This document shows positions 18,305 to 28,116 of a stretch of DNA of 64,000 nucleotides, piece by piece. The stretch lies in contig JAWLEB010000003.1 of the NCBI GenBank assembly GCA_041686375.1, positions 1-64,000 on the forward strand, in the 5' to 3' direction. The notes under the pieces were generated by a model. The model made no database searches, was not told where the DNA came from, and saw nothing but the letters and a program-made list of their open reading frames with translations. A program made the position numbers and the translations under genes. Source of the DNA: JAGXLC01 sp041686375. GTDB taxonomy: Bacteria; Bacteroidota; Bacteroidia; Bacteroidales; UBA12077. The first letter of the stretch is position 1. Each line of letters opens with the position of its first letter.

Positions 18305-19411
18305 TCAGTTTATTAGTTTTAATACTTCTTCAGCAATTAATTTAGCTGAATTTGGTTTAGCCATTTTTTTTATATTGTTTGATAATGTATTTAATTTATT
18401 ATCGTCATTAATCAGTCCTATAGCTGTTTTTATTAATTCGGTCTTTGCTTTATTGTCTTCAATCAGTATTGCTGCTTTTTTATCTACCAGTGTTTTGGCA
18501 TTTCTTGTTTGATGATTTTCTGCAACATTTGGGGATGGTACCAGAATTACCGGTTTTTTTATTAATGCAAGTTCTGAAATAGTTCCTGCCCCGGCGCGCG
18601 AAATTATAATATCGGCAGCTGCATAAGCCATATCCATGCGGTTAATAAAATCTTTAAGAACCACATTGTTGAGGTTATATTTGTTTAATTGTTTTCTGGC
18701 TTTTTCGTGATAAAGTTTTCCACATTGCCAGATAAGTTGCACATTCTCATTTTTAAACAGATGCAGATGATCTAAAATGCTTTCGTTAATTGATCTGGCC
18801 CCAAGGCTTCCGCCAATACTCAGGATTGTTTTTGTATTCTGCTGGAGATTAAAATATTTCAGGGCTTTTTCTTTTTTTACTTTTGTCAGTTGTAAATTTT
18901 TCCTTACCGGATTTCCAGTTATTATTATTTTTTCAGCCGGGAAATATTTTTCCATTCCTTCATATGCTACGCATATTTTCTGAGCTTTTTTCGCCAGCAT
19001 TCTGTTGGTTATTCCTGCATAGGAATTTTGTTCTTGTATCAGGGTGGGGATTTTTTTAGATGCTGCTACTTTTAATACAGGACCGCTGGCATATCCTCCT
19101 ACACCCACCACAACACCGGGATTGTATTGTTTAATGATTTTTTTAGCCTGTAACAAGCTTTTTAGTAATTTAAAGGGAACCTTTAAATTTTTCCATGTTA
19201 ATTTTCGCTGTATTCCGCTCACGGGGAGTCCTATGATTTCGTAACCAGCTTCAGGAATTTTTTCCATCTCCATTCTGTCCCGAGCACCCACAAATAATAT
19301 ATTTACCTCAGGGTCAATTTTTTTCAAGGCATGTGCAATAGCTATAGCCGGGAACACATGTCCTCCTGTTCCGCCTCCGCTTATGATAATATTTTTACTC
19401 TTCTTATTCAT
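18305..19411 (-). CDS. murG: Undecaprenyl-diphospho-muramoylpentapeptide GlcNAc transferase
   Basis: MurG adds GlcNAc to lipid I to form lipid II on the inner face of the membrane. It shows the glycine-rich G-loop IISGGGTGGHVFPAIAIA, GVGGYASGPVL, SIGGSLGARSIN and the C-terminal sugar-nucleotide motif SRAGAGTISELALIKKPVILVPSP. With the start at 19411 (MNKKSKNIIIS) it has 368 residues. A longer frame starts at 19432. It overlaps the end of ftsW by a few bases, typical of translational coupling in this cluster. Confidence 0.96.
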   Translation of the reverse strand: MNKKSKNIIISGGGTGGHVFPAIAIAHALKKIDPEVNILFVGARDRMEMEKIPEAGYEIIGLPVSGIQRKLTWKNLKVPFKLLKSLLQAKKIIKQYNPGVVVGVGGYASGPVLKVAASKKIPTLIQEQNSYAGITNRMLAKKAQKICVAYEGMEKYFPAEKIIITGNPVRKNLQLTKVKKEKALKYFNLQQNTKTILSIGGSLGARSINESILDHLHLFKNENVQLIWQCGKLYHEKARKQLNKYNLNNVVLKDFINRMDMAYAAADIIISRAGAGTISELALIKKPVILVPSPNVAENHQTRNAKTLVDKKAAILIEDNKAKTELIKTAIGLINDDNKLNTLSNNIKKMAKPNSAKLIAEEVLKLIN

Positions 19412-20552
19412 TTTTTTCTTTTCCTTTTTCATTTGCAGAGCGACTGACGCTTAAAATAATCCCTATTGCTATACTTGAAAATATCATAGAAGAACCACCC
19501 ATACTGACAAGTGGCAGCGTTTGTCCTGTTACCGGTAACAGATGGACATTGACAGCCATATTGATCATCGCCTGAAATACTAATAACAAAGACAATCCAA
19601 TCGCCAGGAAGGCAGCGAAACTTCTGTTGCTAGTCTTAACTATCACACCTGCACGATAGAGCAGGAACATGTATAAAAACAGAATTATCAGGCCTCCCAG
19701 AAAACCGTATTCTTCGACAATGACAGCATAGATGAAATCTGAATAAGCATAGGGGAGAAAATCTCTTTGTATACTATTTCCAGGGCCTTTTCCTAAGACT
19801 CCACCGGTTGAAACTGCTACTTTTGCCTGTTCTATCTGATAGTTGTCACCGCCTTCTTCTGCGTTTATAAAATTTTCAATTCTGTTTTTCCATGTTTCAA
19901 TTCTGATTTGGTCACCACTGATAAGAATACCGCTAATAAATAACGATACCAGCAATAATCCTGTGAATATGAGTTTGGCAATATATGCAACTTTTACACG
20001 CCCGATGAACATCAGTATAAGTATTGTGGCAAAAAGAATTACTGAAGTTGACAGATTAGACGGTAATATTAATGCACAAACTATAATAGTGGGGATGAAC
20101 AGGTAACTCATAACCTCTTTGGAATCACCAATTTTATATTGCTTTACGGAAAGAATCCGGGCTATGTACATCACTAAAGCAAGCTTGGCGAAGTCAGATG
20201 TTTGTATTGTTAATCCTAATCCTGGGAGGGTCAGCCATCTTTTTGCCATGTTAATATCTTCTCCTATAAAAAGTGTTAGAATGAGCAATATTACTGAAAT
20301 TAACAGGAGGACCTGGGATAACCTGGAATAATATTTATAAGGAATATTATGGATGACGAAAATAATAATTAAACTTATTAGCAGTAAGGTAAAATGCTTT
20401 AGAATATAATGCGTAGTAGTGCTGGTTTGAGATTGATACGCAAGCGTTCCTGTTGAACTGTATACAGCCAATAGGGATACCAGGGAAAGTAGTATAACTA
20501 CACCCCAAATGACGCTATCTCCTTTAAAGTATTTTGCCAGAACCTCTTTCAT
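19404..20552 (-). CDS. ftsW: SEDS-family peptidoglycan polymerase FtsW
   Basis: A 382-residue polytopic membrane protein with about ten hydrophobic segments. FtsW polymerises lipid II together with its partner PBP (FtsI) at the septum. SEDS features include the loop after residue 115 (MAKRWLTLPGLGLTIQTSD), the catalytic-loop region GLGKGPGNS-like VLGKGPGNSIQRDFLPYAYSD (GKGPGNSIQRDFLPYA), VEEYGFLGG and the C-terminal GGSSMIFSSIAIGIILSVSR. Position between murD and murG in a dcw cluster with ftsI makes FtsW more likely than RodA. Confidence 0.95.
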   Translation of the reverse strand: MKEVLAKYFKGDSVIWGVVILLSLVSLLAVYSSTGTLAYQSQTSTTTHYILKHFTLLLISLIIIFVIHNIPYKYYSRLSQVLLLISVILLILTLFIGEDINMAKRWLTLPGLGLTIQTSDFAKLALVMYIARILSVKQYKIGDSKEVMSYLFIPTIIVCALILPSNLSTSVILFATILILMFIGRVKVAYIAKLIFTGLLLVSLFISGILISGDQIRIETWKNRIENFINAEEGGDNYQIEQAKVAVSTGGVLGKGPGNSIQRDFLPYAYSDFIYAVIVEEYGFLGGLIILFLYMFLLYRAGVIVKTSNRSFAAFLAIGLSLLLVFQAMINMAVNVHLLPVTGQTLPLVSMGGSSMIFSSIAIGIILSVSRSANEKGKEKNE

Positions 20553-20592
20553 CAGCTGAGCTTATTGTTTTTTTGATTTGTCTGTATTAAAT

Positions 20593-21930
20593 TTATAGTT
20601 CTCTAACTGCCTTTTTAAATTGATCTCCTCTGTCTTCGTAACTCTCGAAAAGGTCAAAACTGGCACATGCAGGTGAGAGCAGTACAGTATCACCTTTTTT
20701 ACCAAGATAGTAAGCCGTTCTTACTGCTTCCTCTGCGCTTTTCGTGTCTACAATAGTGTCTACAATATCCTTAAAAGCATTATGAATTTTGGAATTATCG
20801 ATTCCTAAACAGATAATTGCTTTGACCTTCTGTTTGACAAGGTCGCGAAGAACGTTATAATCATTGCCTTTATCTATGCCACCTGCAATCCACAACACAT
20901 CATCAGGCATGCTTTCCAGAGCATACCAGGTGGAATTGATATTTGTAGCTTTGGAGTCATTAATAAAATTAATTCCGTGGATTTTTAAGACCTGTTCTAA
21001 GCGATGTTCAACTCCCTGGAAACTAGTCAGGCTTTTGCGGATAGTTTCTTTCCGGATATCCAGCGCTTTTGCTGCAATACCCGCAGCCATGGAGTTGTAG
21101 GCATTGTGTTGTCCTTTTAAGGCTAATTCATGTATTGACATAGTATAATCATTATTTTTATAATTGATAATAAGTTGAGCGTCGTCTATGTATGCTCCTT
21201 TTTCTAATTTTTTACCGTAGGAAAAGGGGATACATTCAGCTTGTATCTTTCTTTTGTTTATTTCTTCTGATGTTATTTCATCATCGGCATTGTATATAAA
21301 TAAATCTTTTTTTGTAAGGTTTTTGGTTATCCTGAATTTGGAATCCGTGTAATTTTCTATGTCATTGTCATATCTGTCGAGATGATCGGGGGTAATGTTA
21401 AGGATCATTGCGATATCTGGCTTGAAGTTTATTATCCCATCTAACTGGAAAGAACTTAATTCAATTACGTGATAATCGTGACTGTTTTCAGCCACCTGGA
21501 GGGCAAAGCTTTTTCCTACGTTACCTGCTAAGCCTACTTTTAGTCCGGCAGTTTTTAAAATATGATAGGTTAAGGTTGTCGTTGTTGTTTTCCCATTGCT
21601 TCCTGTGATACAAATATTGAATGCCTCCGTATAGCGCCCGGCGAATTCAATTTCTGAGATGACTGGAATTCCCAGCTTTTTGCTTTCTGCTATTATTTCT
21701 GTATTTTCAGGTATTCCAGGGCTTTTTATTATTTCATCCGCTTCATATATTTTTTCTTTGGTATGTCTATTTTCTTCGTATTGTATTTCATTTTGTTCCA
21801 GTAAGGTTTTATACTTTTCTTTTATTGTACCCTTGTCAGATACAAACACATCCATCCCCTGCTTTTTGGCAAGTATAGCTGAACCTGTACCACTTTCTCC
21901 AGCTCCTAATATGATAATTTTCTTGTTCAT
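20593..21930 (-). CDS. murD: UDP-N-acetylmuramoyl-L-alanine--D-glutamate ligase
   Basis: MurD adds D-glutamate to UDP-MurNAc-L-Ala. It has a Rossmann-like start (IIILGAGESGTGSAILAKKQG), the ATP-binding GSNGKTTTTTLTYHIL, the NITPDHLDRYDN motif, FINDSKATNINSTWYAL and the C-terminal LLSPACASFDLFESYEDRG (LLSPACASFD is diagnostic of MurD). Its 445 residues are normal. It begins 5 bp after the mraY stop. Confidence 0.97.
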   Translation of the reverse strand: MNKKIIILGAGESGTGSAILAKKQGMDVFVSDKGTIKEKYKTLLEQNEIQYEENRHTKEKIYEADEIIKSPGIPENTEIIAESKKLGIPVISEIEFAGRYTEAFNICITGSNGKTTTTTLTYHILKTAGLKVGLAGNVGKSFALQVAENSHDYHVIELSSFQLDGIINFKPDIAMILNITPDHLDRYDNDIENYTDSKFRITKNLTKKDLFIYNADDEITSEEINKRKIQAECIPFSYGKKLEKGAYIDDAQLIINYKNNDYTMSIHELALKGQHNAYNSMAAGIAAKALDIRKETIRKSLTSFQGVEHRLEQVLKIHGINFINDSKATNINSTWYALESMPDDVLWIAGGIDKGNDYNVLRDLVKQKVKAIICLGIDNSKIHNAFKDIVDTIVDTKSAEEAVRTAYYLGKKGDTVLLSPACASFDLFESYEDRGDQFKKAVREL

Positions 21931-21935
21931 TATTT

Positions 21936-23189
21936 TTACCTGACTTTGAGTGTTATAATTGTTGTGATTACTGCCAACATAATTCCTACAATGAAAAACC
22001 TGACAACAATTTTAGGTTCCGGATAACCCTTCAATTGATAATGATGATGCAGCGGTGCCATTAGGAAAATTCTTTTTCCTGTTCCCAGTTTTCTTTTGGT
22101 GTGTTTAAAATAGGACACTTGCATGAGCACTGATACGCTCTCCGCCAGGAATATACCGCATAATATTGGTATAAGCAGTTCCTTGCGGATAATTATAGCG
22201 AAGACAGCAATGATCCCACCTATGGCAAGACTGCCTGTGTCTCCCATAAATACCTGTGCAGGATATGTGTTATACCATAAGAAACCAATTGTTGCACCGA
22301 CGAATGCACTGATGTATATTACGAGCTCTCCTGTAAAAGGTATATACATGATGTTAAGATAATCCGCATAGATAATGTTACCTGATACATAGGCCAGTAT
22401 GCCTAATGTTGCCCCGACTATTGCTGAAGTTCCTGTTGCAAGGCCATCCAGTCCGTCTGTCAGATTAGCTCCGTTAGAGACCGCGGTAACAATTAAAATT
22501 GTGACAATAACAAAGACAACCCATGCCCATTTTTCCTTTTGTTCTCCAAGGAAAGACACCAAATAAGCATAGTCAAATTCATTGTTTTTTAGAAATGGGA
22601 TGGTAGTGATGGTTGATTTACTGTCTTCTGCATATTGTTTTTTGTCTTCTTCATTTTCTTTGTCTAAGGCAGTAACAACAGTTTCATCTTTTATTTTCTC
22701 TTCAGGTATTATTTTTCTGACAACTACATCCTCACTCATATACAATGTTACTCCCACAATTAAACCAAGCATAACCTGTCCGAAGATTTTGAATTTCCCT
22801 GCCAATCCTTTTTTGTTTTGTTTGAATATTTTTATGTAATCATCCATGAAGCCTATAAAACCTAACCATACAGTTGTTATTATCATCAGTATGACATAAA
22901 TATTGGTAAGATTTGCAAAAAGTAATGTTGGGATTAATATGGAAGCCAGTATAATCAAACCACCCATGCTGGGGGTTCCTTTTTTTGATTGTTCTTCCTT
23001 TAGTCCAAGTTGCCTTACATTTTCACCAATCTGTTTTTTACTGAGATAGTGTATAATTTTTTTTCCAAATAGCAGTGCGATAACTAGAGAGGTGATGACA
23101 GTTATTGCCGAACGGAATGATATATACTGAAATAACCCCGCGCCGGGCAAATCAAATTGTTCTAGATATTTAAAAAGATGATAAAGCAT
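21936..23189 (-). CDS. mraY: Phospho-N-acetylmuramoyl-pentapeptide transferase
   Basis: MraY transfers phospho-MurNAc-pentapeptide to undecaprenyl phosphate, forming lipid I. It is a polytopic protein of 417 residues with the conserved KKGTPSMGGLIIL, GFMDDYIKIFKQNKKGL (Asp pair), NLTDGLDGLATG, MGDTGSLAIGG and MAPLHHHYQLKG motifs. A cytoplasmic-side insertion around residues 150-200 is charged and hydrophilic, which explains a length above the roughly 360 of proteobacterial MraY and is common in Bacteroidota. It sits between murE and murD. Confidence 0.97.
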   Translation of the reverse strand: MLYHLFKYLEQFDLPGAGLFQYISFRSAITVITSLVIALLFGKKIIHYLSKKQIGENVRQLGLKEEQSKKGTPSMGGLIILASILIPTLLFANLTNIYVILMIITTVWLGFIGFMDDYIKIFKQNKKGLAGKFKIFGQVMLGLIVGVTLYMSEDVVVRKIIPEEKIKDETVVTALDKENEEDKKQYAEDSKSTITTIPFLKNNEFDYAYLVSFLGEQKEKWAWVVFVIVTILIVTAVSNGANLTDGLDGLATGTSAIVGATLGILAYVSGNIIYADYLNIMYIPFTGELVIYISAFVGATIGFLWYNTYPAQVFMGDTGSLAIGGIIAVFAIIIRKELLIPILCGIFLAESVSVLMQVSYFKHTKRKLGTGKRIFLMAPLHHHYQLKGYPEPKIVVRFFIVGIMLAVITTIITLKVR

Positions 23190-23225
23190 GTTTCTAAATC
23201 TTATGTTTTTGCTTTTTATTTTTAG

Positions 23226-24686
23226 TTATTCAAGTTCAAAGATTTTTTTTATTATTTCCCTGTCATCGAAATGGTGGCGCACACCGTTCACTTCCTGATA
23301 AGTTTCATGTCCTTTTCCCGCTATGAGGATAATGTCGCCTTGTCGGGCGAACATACAGGCCGTTTTGATTCCCTCTGTTCTGTCGGTAATTGTTGTTACA
23401 CTGGATATTTTATCCTTTGACACCCCTTTTGTCATATCGGAAAGAATACTTTCCGGTTTTTCTGTTCTTGGGTTATCAGAGGTAAGCACCACTTTGTCGC
23501 TATATTTAGCGGATATTTTGGCCATTTCAGGCCTTTTTGTTTTGTCACGGTCACCGCCGGCGCCAATTACAGTTATGATATGTTGTCCTTTTTGTTGCAG
23601 GTCCTTAATTGTTCTGAGAATATTTTCCAGAGCATCAGGGCTATGCGCATAATCCACAATTGCTGTTTTATGATCTTTGGAGCGAATGGTTTCAAACCGG
23701 CCATCAACGGGTTTGAGTTTTGTGAGATCGGTGTATAATTTTTCTTTGTCGTAGCCCAGAAGACTTGCTGTTGCAAATACACCTAAAAGATTACTGGCAT
23801 TAAATTCACCAATAAATTTTATCCATACTTCTTTCCCGTTTATTTGCAGTAATGTTCCATCAATAAGTTTTTCTATTACTTTCCCTTTGAATTCTGCCGG
23901 AGATTTCAGGGCAAATGAGTAAGTCTTTGCAGGGGTATTTTGCACCATTATTTTACTGTTCTTATCATCTGAATTGACGAGCGCAAAATCATCTTTATCC
24001 AGGTATTGATCAAAAAGGAGTTTTTTAGACTTGATGTAATCCTGAAATGTATTATGATAGTCAAGGTGTTCGTGGGTTATATTTGTAAAGACAGCACCTG
24101 AGAAATTCAGACCTGAAATCCGGTTTTGTTTGAGTGCATGGGAGCTTACCTCCATAAAAGCATATTGACAACCCTCTTTTACCATTTCGTATAGTAATTT
24201 GTTTACAGAGATGGCATCCGGAGTAGTGAAGACCGTTGTAATTTTCTTTTTGTTAATGTAATTTGCTATCGTAGAAATTAGTCCTGTTTTTTCTCCATTG
24301 TTTAAAAACAGGTTATAAAGCAGCGTTGCGGTTGTAGTTTTTCCATTTGTTCCGGTAATTCCTATTAATTGTAATTGTTCAGAAGGACTGTCATAAAACC
24401 TTGATGCTGCCATTCCCAGTGCTTTGGAAGTATCCTCTGTCACTATATATGTAACATTGTTTCTAGTTTTTGACGGCATTTTTTCGCATAAAATGGCTAT
24501 CGCCCCATTTTGTGCTGCATTGTTAAGGAATTTATGCCCATCTACGGTAAGCCCTTTTATAGCCACAAACAAAGTTCCGGGAGTTACCTCTCTGGAATCA
24601 AAATGAATCTCTTCAATTTTAAGGTCAAGCGACCCTGAAGTTTCTTTAACTGGAATATTCCTTAGTATTTCTTTGAGTTTTTTCAT
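23226..24686 (-). CDS. murE: UDP-N-acetylmuramoyl-L-alanyl-D-glutamate--2,6-diaminopimelate ligase
   Basis: MurE adds the third amino acid of the stem peptide. The ATP motif GITGTNGKTTTATLLYNLF, MEVSSHALKQNR, VDYAHSPDALENIL and VIGAGGDRDKTKRP are present. The specificity loop SDNPRTEKPESI contains DNPR, the signature for meso-diaminopimelate, so the cell wall is predicted to be DAP-type as usual in Bacteroidota. The 486 residues fit. The start codon overlaps the stop of ftsI by 4 bp (ATGA). Confidence 0.97.
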   Translation of the reverse strand: MKKLKEILRNIPVKETSGSLDLKIEEIHFDSREVTPGTLFVAIKGLTVDGHKFLNNAAQNGAIAILCEKMPSKTRNNVTYIVTEDTSKALGMAASRFYDSPSEQLQLIGITGTNGKTTTATLLYNLFLNNGEKTGLISTIANYINKKKITTVFTTPDAISVNKLLYEMVKEGCQYAFMEVSSHALKQNRISGLNFSGAVFTNITHEHLDYHNTFQDYIKSKKLLFDQYLDKDDFALVNSDDKNSKIMVQNTPAKTYSFALKSPAEFKGKVIEKLIDGTLLQINGKEVWIKFIGEFNASNLLGVFATASLLGYDKEKLYTDLTKLKPVDGRFETIRSKDHKTAIVDYAHSPDALENILRTIKDLQQKGQHIITVIGAGGDRDKTKRPEMAKISAKYSDKVVLTSDNPRTEKPESILSDMTKGVSKDKISSVTTITDRTEGIKTACMFARQGDIILIAGKGHETYQEVNGVRHHFDDREIIKKIFELE

Positions 24687-26818
24687 GATTCGTTAAATGT
24701 CATTGTCAGGGTAACTTTATCACCCGGTTTAATTTTTGTTCCTGCTTGTATTGATTGTTCCCTGATGCTTCCGCGACCATTTATTTCAACATTAAGCCCC
24801 AGTTTTTCTAAAATAAATACTGCATCTTTGATACCCATTCCAACTACATTGGGCATTATATGTGGCTCAATATACCGGTTTGCAATGTCAATCATAGAAT
24901 CTTTTTTTCTTGTGACAACCCATTCTGAATTGACATCTTGCAAGTCGGCTTCTATTCCAAGTTCACGTAGTACGTGTGTTAATTCTAATCTGTGGCTGTG
25001 CTTTGTATAAGGAATATGTTTCATTGTTGTGTTGTGAGCAAAGCTTATGTCTTTATGCATTTCGAATGAGGTTGCATATACTTTGTCTGCAATTTCTTTA
25101 AAGACCGGGCCGGCTACCAGATTGCCATAATATACATCTTTTGAAGGTGCATTAACCACCACAATACAGGTGTATTTTGGATCATCGGCAGGGAAATAAC
25201 CGGCAAAAGAGGCTTGATAGCTAATTTCATCTTTTTTTGCATATCCGAATTGCACATTGGCAATTTGTGCTGTACCCGTTTTTCCTGCAATTTTATAATT
25301 GGCATTACTCAAATTTTTTCCTGTTCCATTTTGCACTACTCCTTTTAACAGTTTCTGTGCTTTTTTAATGGTGGGTTTTGAACATATTGCCGGGTTGATA
25401 ATTTCCGGTTCATATGATTTAACTGGCTTGCCATGATCCATTATTTTTTTCACAAAACGGGGTTTGATCATTTCACCGTCATTGGCAACAGCATTATAAA
25501 AAGTAAGCATTTGAAGCGGTGTCAGTCTGACTTCATATCCGATAGACATCATAGGCAGTGTGATTCCCGACCAGTATTTATCTCCGGGATATTTGATCTC
25601 AGGTTTGCCTTCCCCCCGGAATTCAATATCCAGCTTTTCATTGAGATTCATGCTGTATAAGCGGTCAATGAATTGTGTTTCCCTGTTTTTGTAATTTTCG
25701 TATATTATTTTAGAAATTCCCACATTAGATGAGTATTCAAAGGCTTCCTTGACACTTATTTTTCCGTATCCTCCCGGTTTGCTGTCAGTAAGTTTTTTGT
25801 CATAATATTGAATTTCACCGGATTCCGTGTCTATGGTATCATCGAGGTCAACATAGTTGTCTTCCAAAGCCGCCATAAGCGCTGGCAGTTTAAACGTTGA
25901 ACCCGGTGACCGGCTTTCTCCTACTGCATAGTTATATATCTCTCTGTAGTCTCCGTTTTGTGTTTTACCCAAATTAGCAATAGCTTTTATTTCCCCTGTT
26001 TTTACCTCCATCAAAATTGCCGTACCGTGCCCTGCATTGTGTTTTTTTAACTGATGCCTCAGAGCGCTCTCAGCTACATCCTGTATATTAACATCGATTG
26101 TAGTGACGACATCTTTCCCGCTTTTGGGCTCAACCACATTATCGTCGTTTACAGGTATCCATACGCCTCCCTGAATTCTTCTCATCATTCGAATGCCTTC
26201 TGCTCCCCGGAGGTATGAGTCATATGCCCCCTCGATGCCAACAATATTGCCTCCTTCCCATGATGTTGTGTAACCTATGGTTCTTGATGCAAGATTATTA
26301 TGGGGCTGGAGCCTTATATTGCGCTGTATTGTTATTAGTCCACCTTTATATCGCCCTCTTCTTAATAAAGGGAATTTTTTTAATTGTTTAAGTTGATTAT
26401 AGTTTACCTTCTCTTTAATAAGATAAAAACGACTCCCTTCTTCACGTGCCTGGTATAATTCTCTTCTGTACTGTTCAGCTGGCTTATCCTTAAACAGATT
26501 GGCAAGAGCTATAGAAAGTGTATCGAGCTTTCGGAAATATTCTTTTGAGGAAAGAGCAAGCCCTGTGCTTCTCGTATCCAGTCTTATATCGTAGTAAGGA
26601 ATAGAGCTTGCAAGTAAACGCCCATTAGTGGAGTATATATCCCCTCTGTATGATTCTACCATAACATTGCGGATATACATGTCTTTAGCTTTTTCTTCAA
26701 GTTTACTTCTTTCAAAAACTTGCAGATAAATAATTTTTCCTGCTATAACTAGCGCTAATAGTAGCATAAAAACATATACTACACCAACTCTCCACAGTAT
26801 GTCTTTTTTTAAAGGCAT
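24683..26818 (-). CDS. ftsI: Class B penicillin-binding protein FtsI (PBP3) with a C-terminal PASTA domain
   Basis: A septal transpeptidase of 711 residues: a short cytoplasmic tail, one membrane helix (about 11-31), the PBP dimer domain, and the transpeptidase domain with the SxxK serine in SPGSTFKLPAL, SxN in EYSSNVGISK and KTG in AGKTGTAQI. The last 65 residues, from MPNVVGMGIKDAVFILEKLG, form a PASTA domain, usual in Bacteroidota FtsI. It is the cognate partner of FtsW encoded 4 kb downstream. It starts 1 bp after the ftsL stop codon. Confidence 0.96.
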   Translation of the reverse strand: MPLKKDILWRVGVVYVFMLLLALVIAGKIIYLQVFERSKLEEKAKDMYIRNVMVESYRGDIYSTNGRLLASSIPYYDIRLDTRSTGLALSSKEYFRKLDTLSIALANLFKDKPAEQYRRELYQAREEGSRFYLIKEKVNYNQLKQLKKFPLLRRGRYKGGLITIQRNIRLQPHNNLASRTIGYTTSWEGGNIVGIEGAYDSYLRGAEGIRMMRRIQGGVWIPVNDDNVVEPKSGKDVVTTIDVNIQDVAESALRHQLKKHNAGHGTAILMEVKTGEIKAIANLGKTQNGDYREIYNYAVGESRSPGSTFKLPALMAALEDNYVDLDDTIDTESGEIQYYDKKLTDSKPGGYGKISVKEAFEYSSNVGISKIIYENYKNRETQFIDRLYSMNLNEKLDIEFRGEGKPEIKYPGDKYWSGITLPMMSIGYEVRLTPLQMLTFYNAVANDGEMIKPRFVKKIMDHGKPVKSYEPEIINPAICSKPTIKKAQKLLKGVVQNGTGKNLSNANYKIAGKTGTAQIANVQFGYAKKDEISYQASFAGYFPADDPKYTCIVVVNAPSKDVYYGNLVAGPVFKEIADKVYATSFEMHKDISFAHNTTMKHIPYTKHSHRLELTHVLRELGIEADLQDVNSEWVVTRKKDSMIDIANRYIEPHIMPNVVGMGIKDAVFILEKLGLNVEINGRGSIREQSIQAGTKIKPGDKVTLTMTFNES

Positions 26819-26819
26819 A

Positions 26820-27203
26820 TCACTTCTTTTTAACCACTATTTTTTTAGGAGGTGTTCTGCTTTCTTTTAACTCCAGATTTTTTTCTTCAATCAGTTTAAT
26901 TACTTCAGATTGTTTGCTTATCTGCATCAATTCTGCAGAAGTTGATATCGACTTCGCTCTTAATTCTTTTACCTCATCCTGCAGGATAGAATTTTTTCGC
27001 ACTATTTTTTCCGCATGGTACCTATTGCCAATATATATAAACGACAGGAAAGTCAACAATAAGATAAAAGGCAGTTGCCCTGCGATGTTATCTTTTGACA
27101 GCAACGAACCTGCCAGTAGTCCCTTGATAGTTCCGATACGTTTTAGTTCGCTTCGTTCCTGGTGTTCATCAATAAATTCTATTTTGTCTTTATCTTTCTT
27201 CAT
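26820..27203 (-). CDS. FtsL-like small divisome membrane protein
   Basis: A protein of about 127 residues: a charged N-terminal cytoplasmic part (SELKRIGTIKGLLAG), one membrane helix (about residues 46-62, LPFILLLTFLSFIYIGN), then a periplasmic coiled coil (AEKIVRKNSILQDEVKELRA and later heptads) and a basic tail. Topology, size and position between rsmH and ftsI identify it as the Bacteroidota FtsL counterpart, which forms a complex with FtsQ and a FtsB-like protein. I chose the ATG at 27203 (MKKDKDK). One at 27224 is also possible and overlaps rsmH more deeply. Confidence 0.85.
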   Translation of the reverse strand: MKKDKDKIEFIDEHQERSELKRIGTIKGLLAGSLLSKDNIAGQLPFILLLTFLSFIYIGNRYHAEKIVRKNSILQDEVKELRAKSISTSAELMQISKQSEVIKLIEEKNLELKESRTPPKKIVVKKK

Positions 27204-28113
27204 TTTTATCTCTTTTTTCAGCAATTCTTAACCGGGCGCTTCGTGCCCTTTTGTTATCTTCAATTTCTTCCTTGCCAGGCATGATAATTTTTTTGTTGAT
27301 TAATTTAAAAGGAGAATAAACATTTCCATAAAAATCCTTGTCTATCTTTCCTTCAAAATTTCCGGTTTTCAGAAAATTTTTTACCAGCTTGTCTTCAAGA
27401 GAATGGTAAGAGATCACACATAATCGCCCTTGTGGCTTAAGTACTTCCAGACTTTGTTGCAGAAAAGCTTTAAGATTTTCTATTTCTCTGTTGACTTCTA
27501 TTCTTAATGCCTGAAATATACGTGAAAGAAATTTATTTTTTGTTCTAACAGGGATAAACGGATCAAGTACTTTGACCAATTCTTCTGCTGTTTGAATTTC
27601 TTTTTTTTCTCTGTATTTTAATATGGCACTAACAAGGGGGTAGGTTTTTCTTATTTCTCCATACTTTTTCAATACCTCACTTAGATTTTTTGCATGGTAA
27701 TGATTTATAATGTATTGCGCAGTCAGGTTAGCATTTTGGTTCATTCTCATATCAAGCGGCACATCATCAAAACGGTATGAAAACCCCCTTTCAGGTGTAT
27801 TCAGATGATGAGAGGAAACACCCAGATCTGCCAGAATACCATCGACAGTATAAAAACCCATATATTTCAGGAAGTTTTTCATATACTTAAAATTATGTCT
27901 GATGAATATCAGTCTGTCGTTCTGAATTACATTTGCTTCTGCTTCCTTATCCTGGTCGAAAGCAATTATTTTACCATTTGTTAAGTGTTTTATGATTAGC
28001 TTTGAATGTCCGCCTCCACCATATGTAGCATCAACATAGATTCCATTTGGATCTATATTCAGCCCTGCAATACTTTCTTTTAACAACACTGGTTGATGAT
28101 ACATATCTTTCAC
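27190..28113 (-). CDS. rsmH: 16S rRNA m4C1402 methyltransferase RsmH
   Basis: It N4-methylates C1402 of 16S rRNA using S-adenosylmethionine. The start YHQPVLLKESIAGL, SAM-motif GIYVDATYGGGGHSKLI, IIAFDQDKEA, DGILADLGVSSHHLNTPERGF (DGILADLGVSSHHLN) and RSARLRIAEK near the end are diagnostic. Its 307 residues are typical. It is encoded 3 bp after mraZ, the universal dcw order, and its end overlaps the ftsL start. Confidence 0.97.
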   Translation of the reverse strand: MKDMYHQPVLLKESIAGLNIDPNGIYVDATYGGGGHSKLIIKHLTNGKIIAFDQDKEAEANVIQNDRLIFIRHNFKYMKNFLKYMGFYTVDGILADLGVSSHHLNTPERGFSYRFDDVPLDMRMNQNANLTAQYIINHYHAKNLSEVLKKYGEIRKTYPLVSAILKYREKKEIQTAEELVKVLDPFIPVRTKNKFLSRIFQALRIEVNREIENLKAFLQQSLEVLKPQGRLCVISYHSLEDKLVKNFLKTGNFEGKIDKDFYGNVYSPFKLINKKIIMPGKEEIEDNKRARSARLRIAEKRDKNEER

Positions 28114-28116
28114 TCA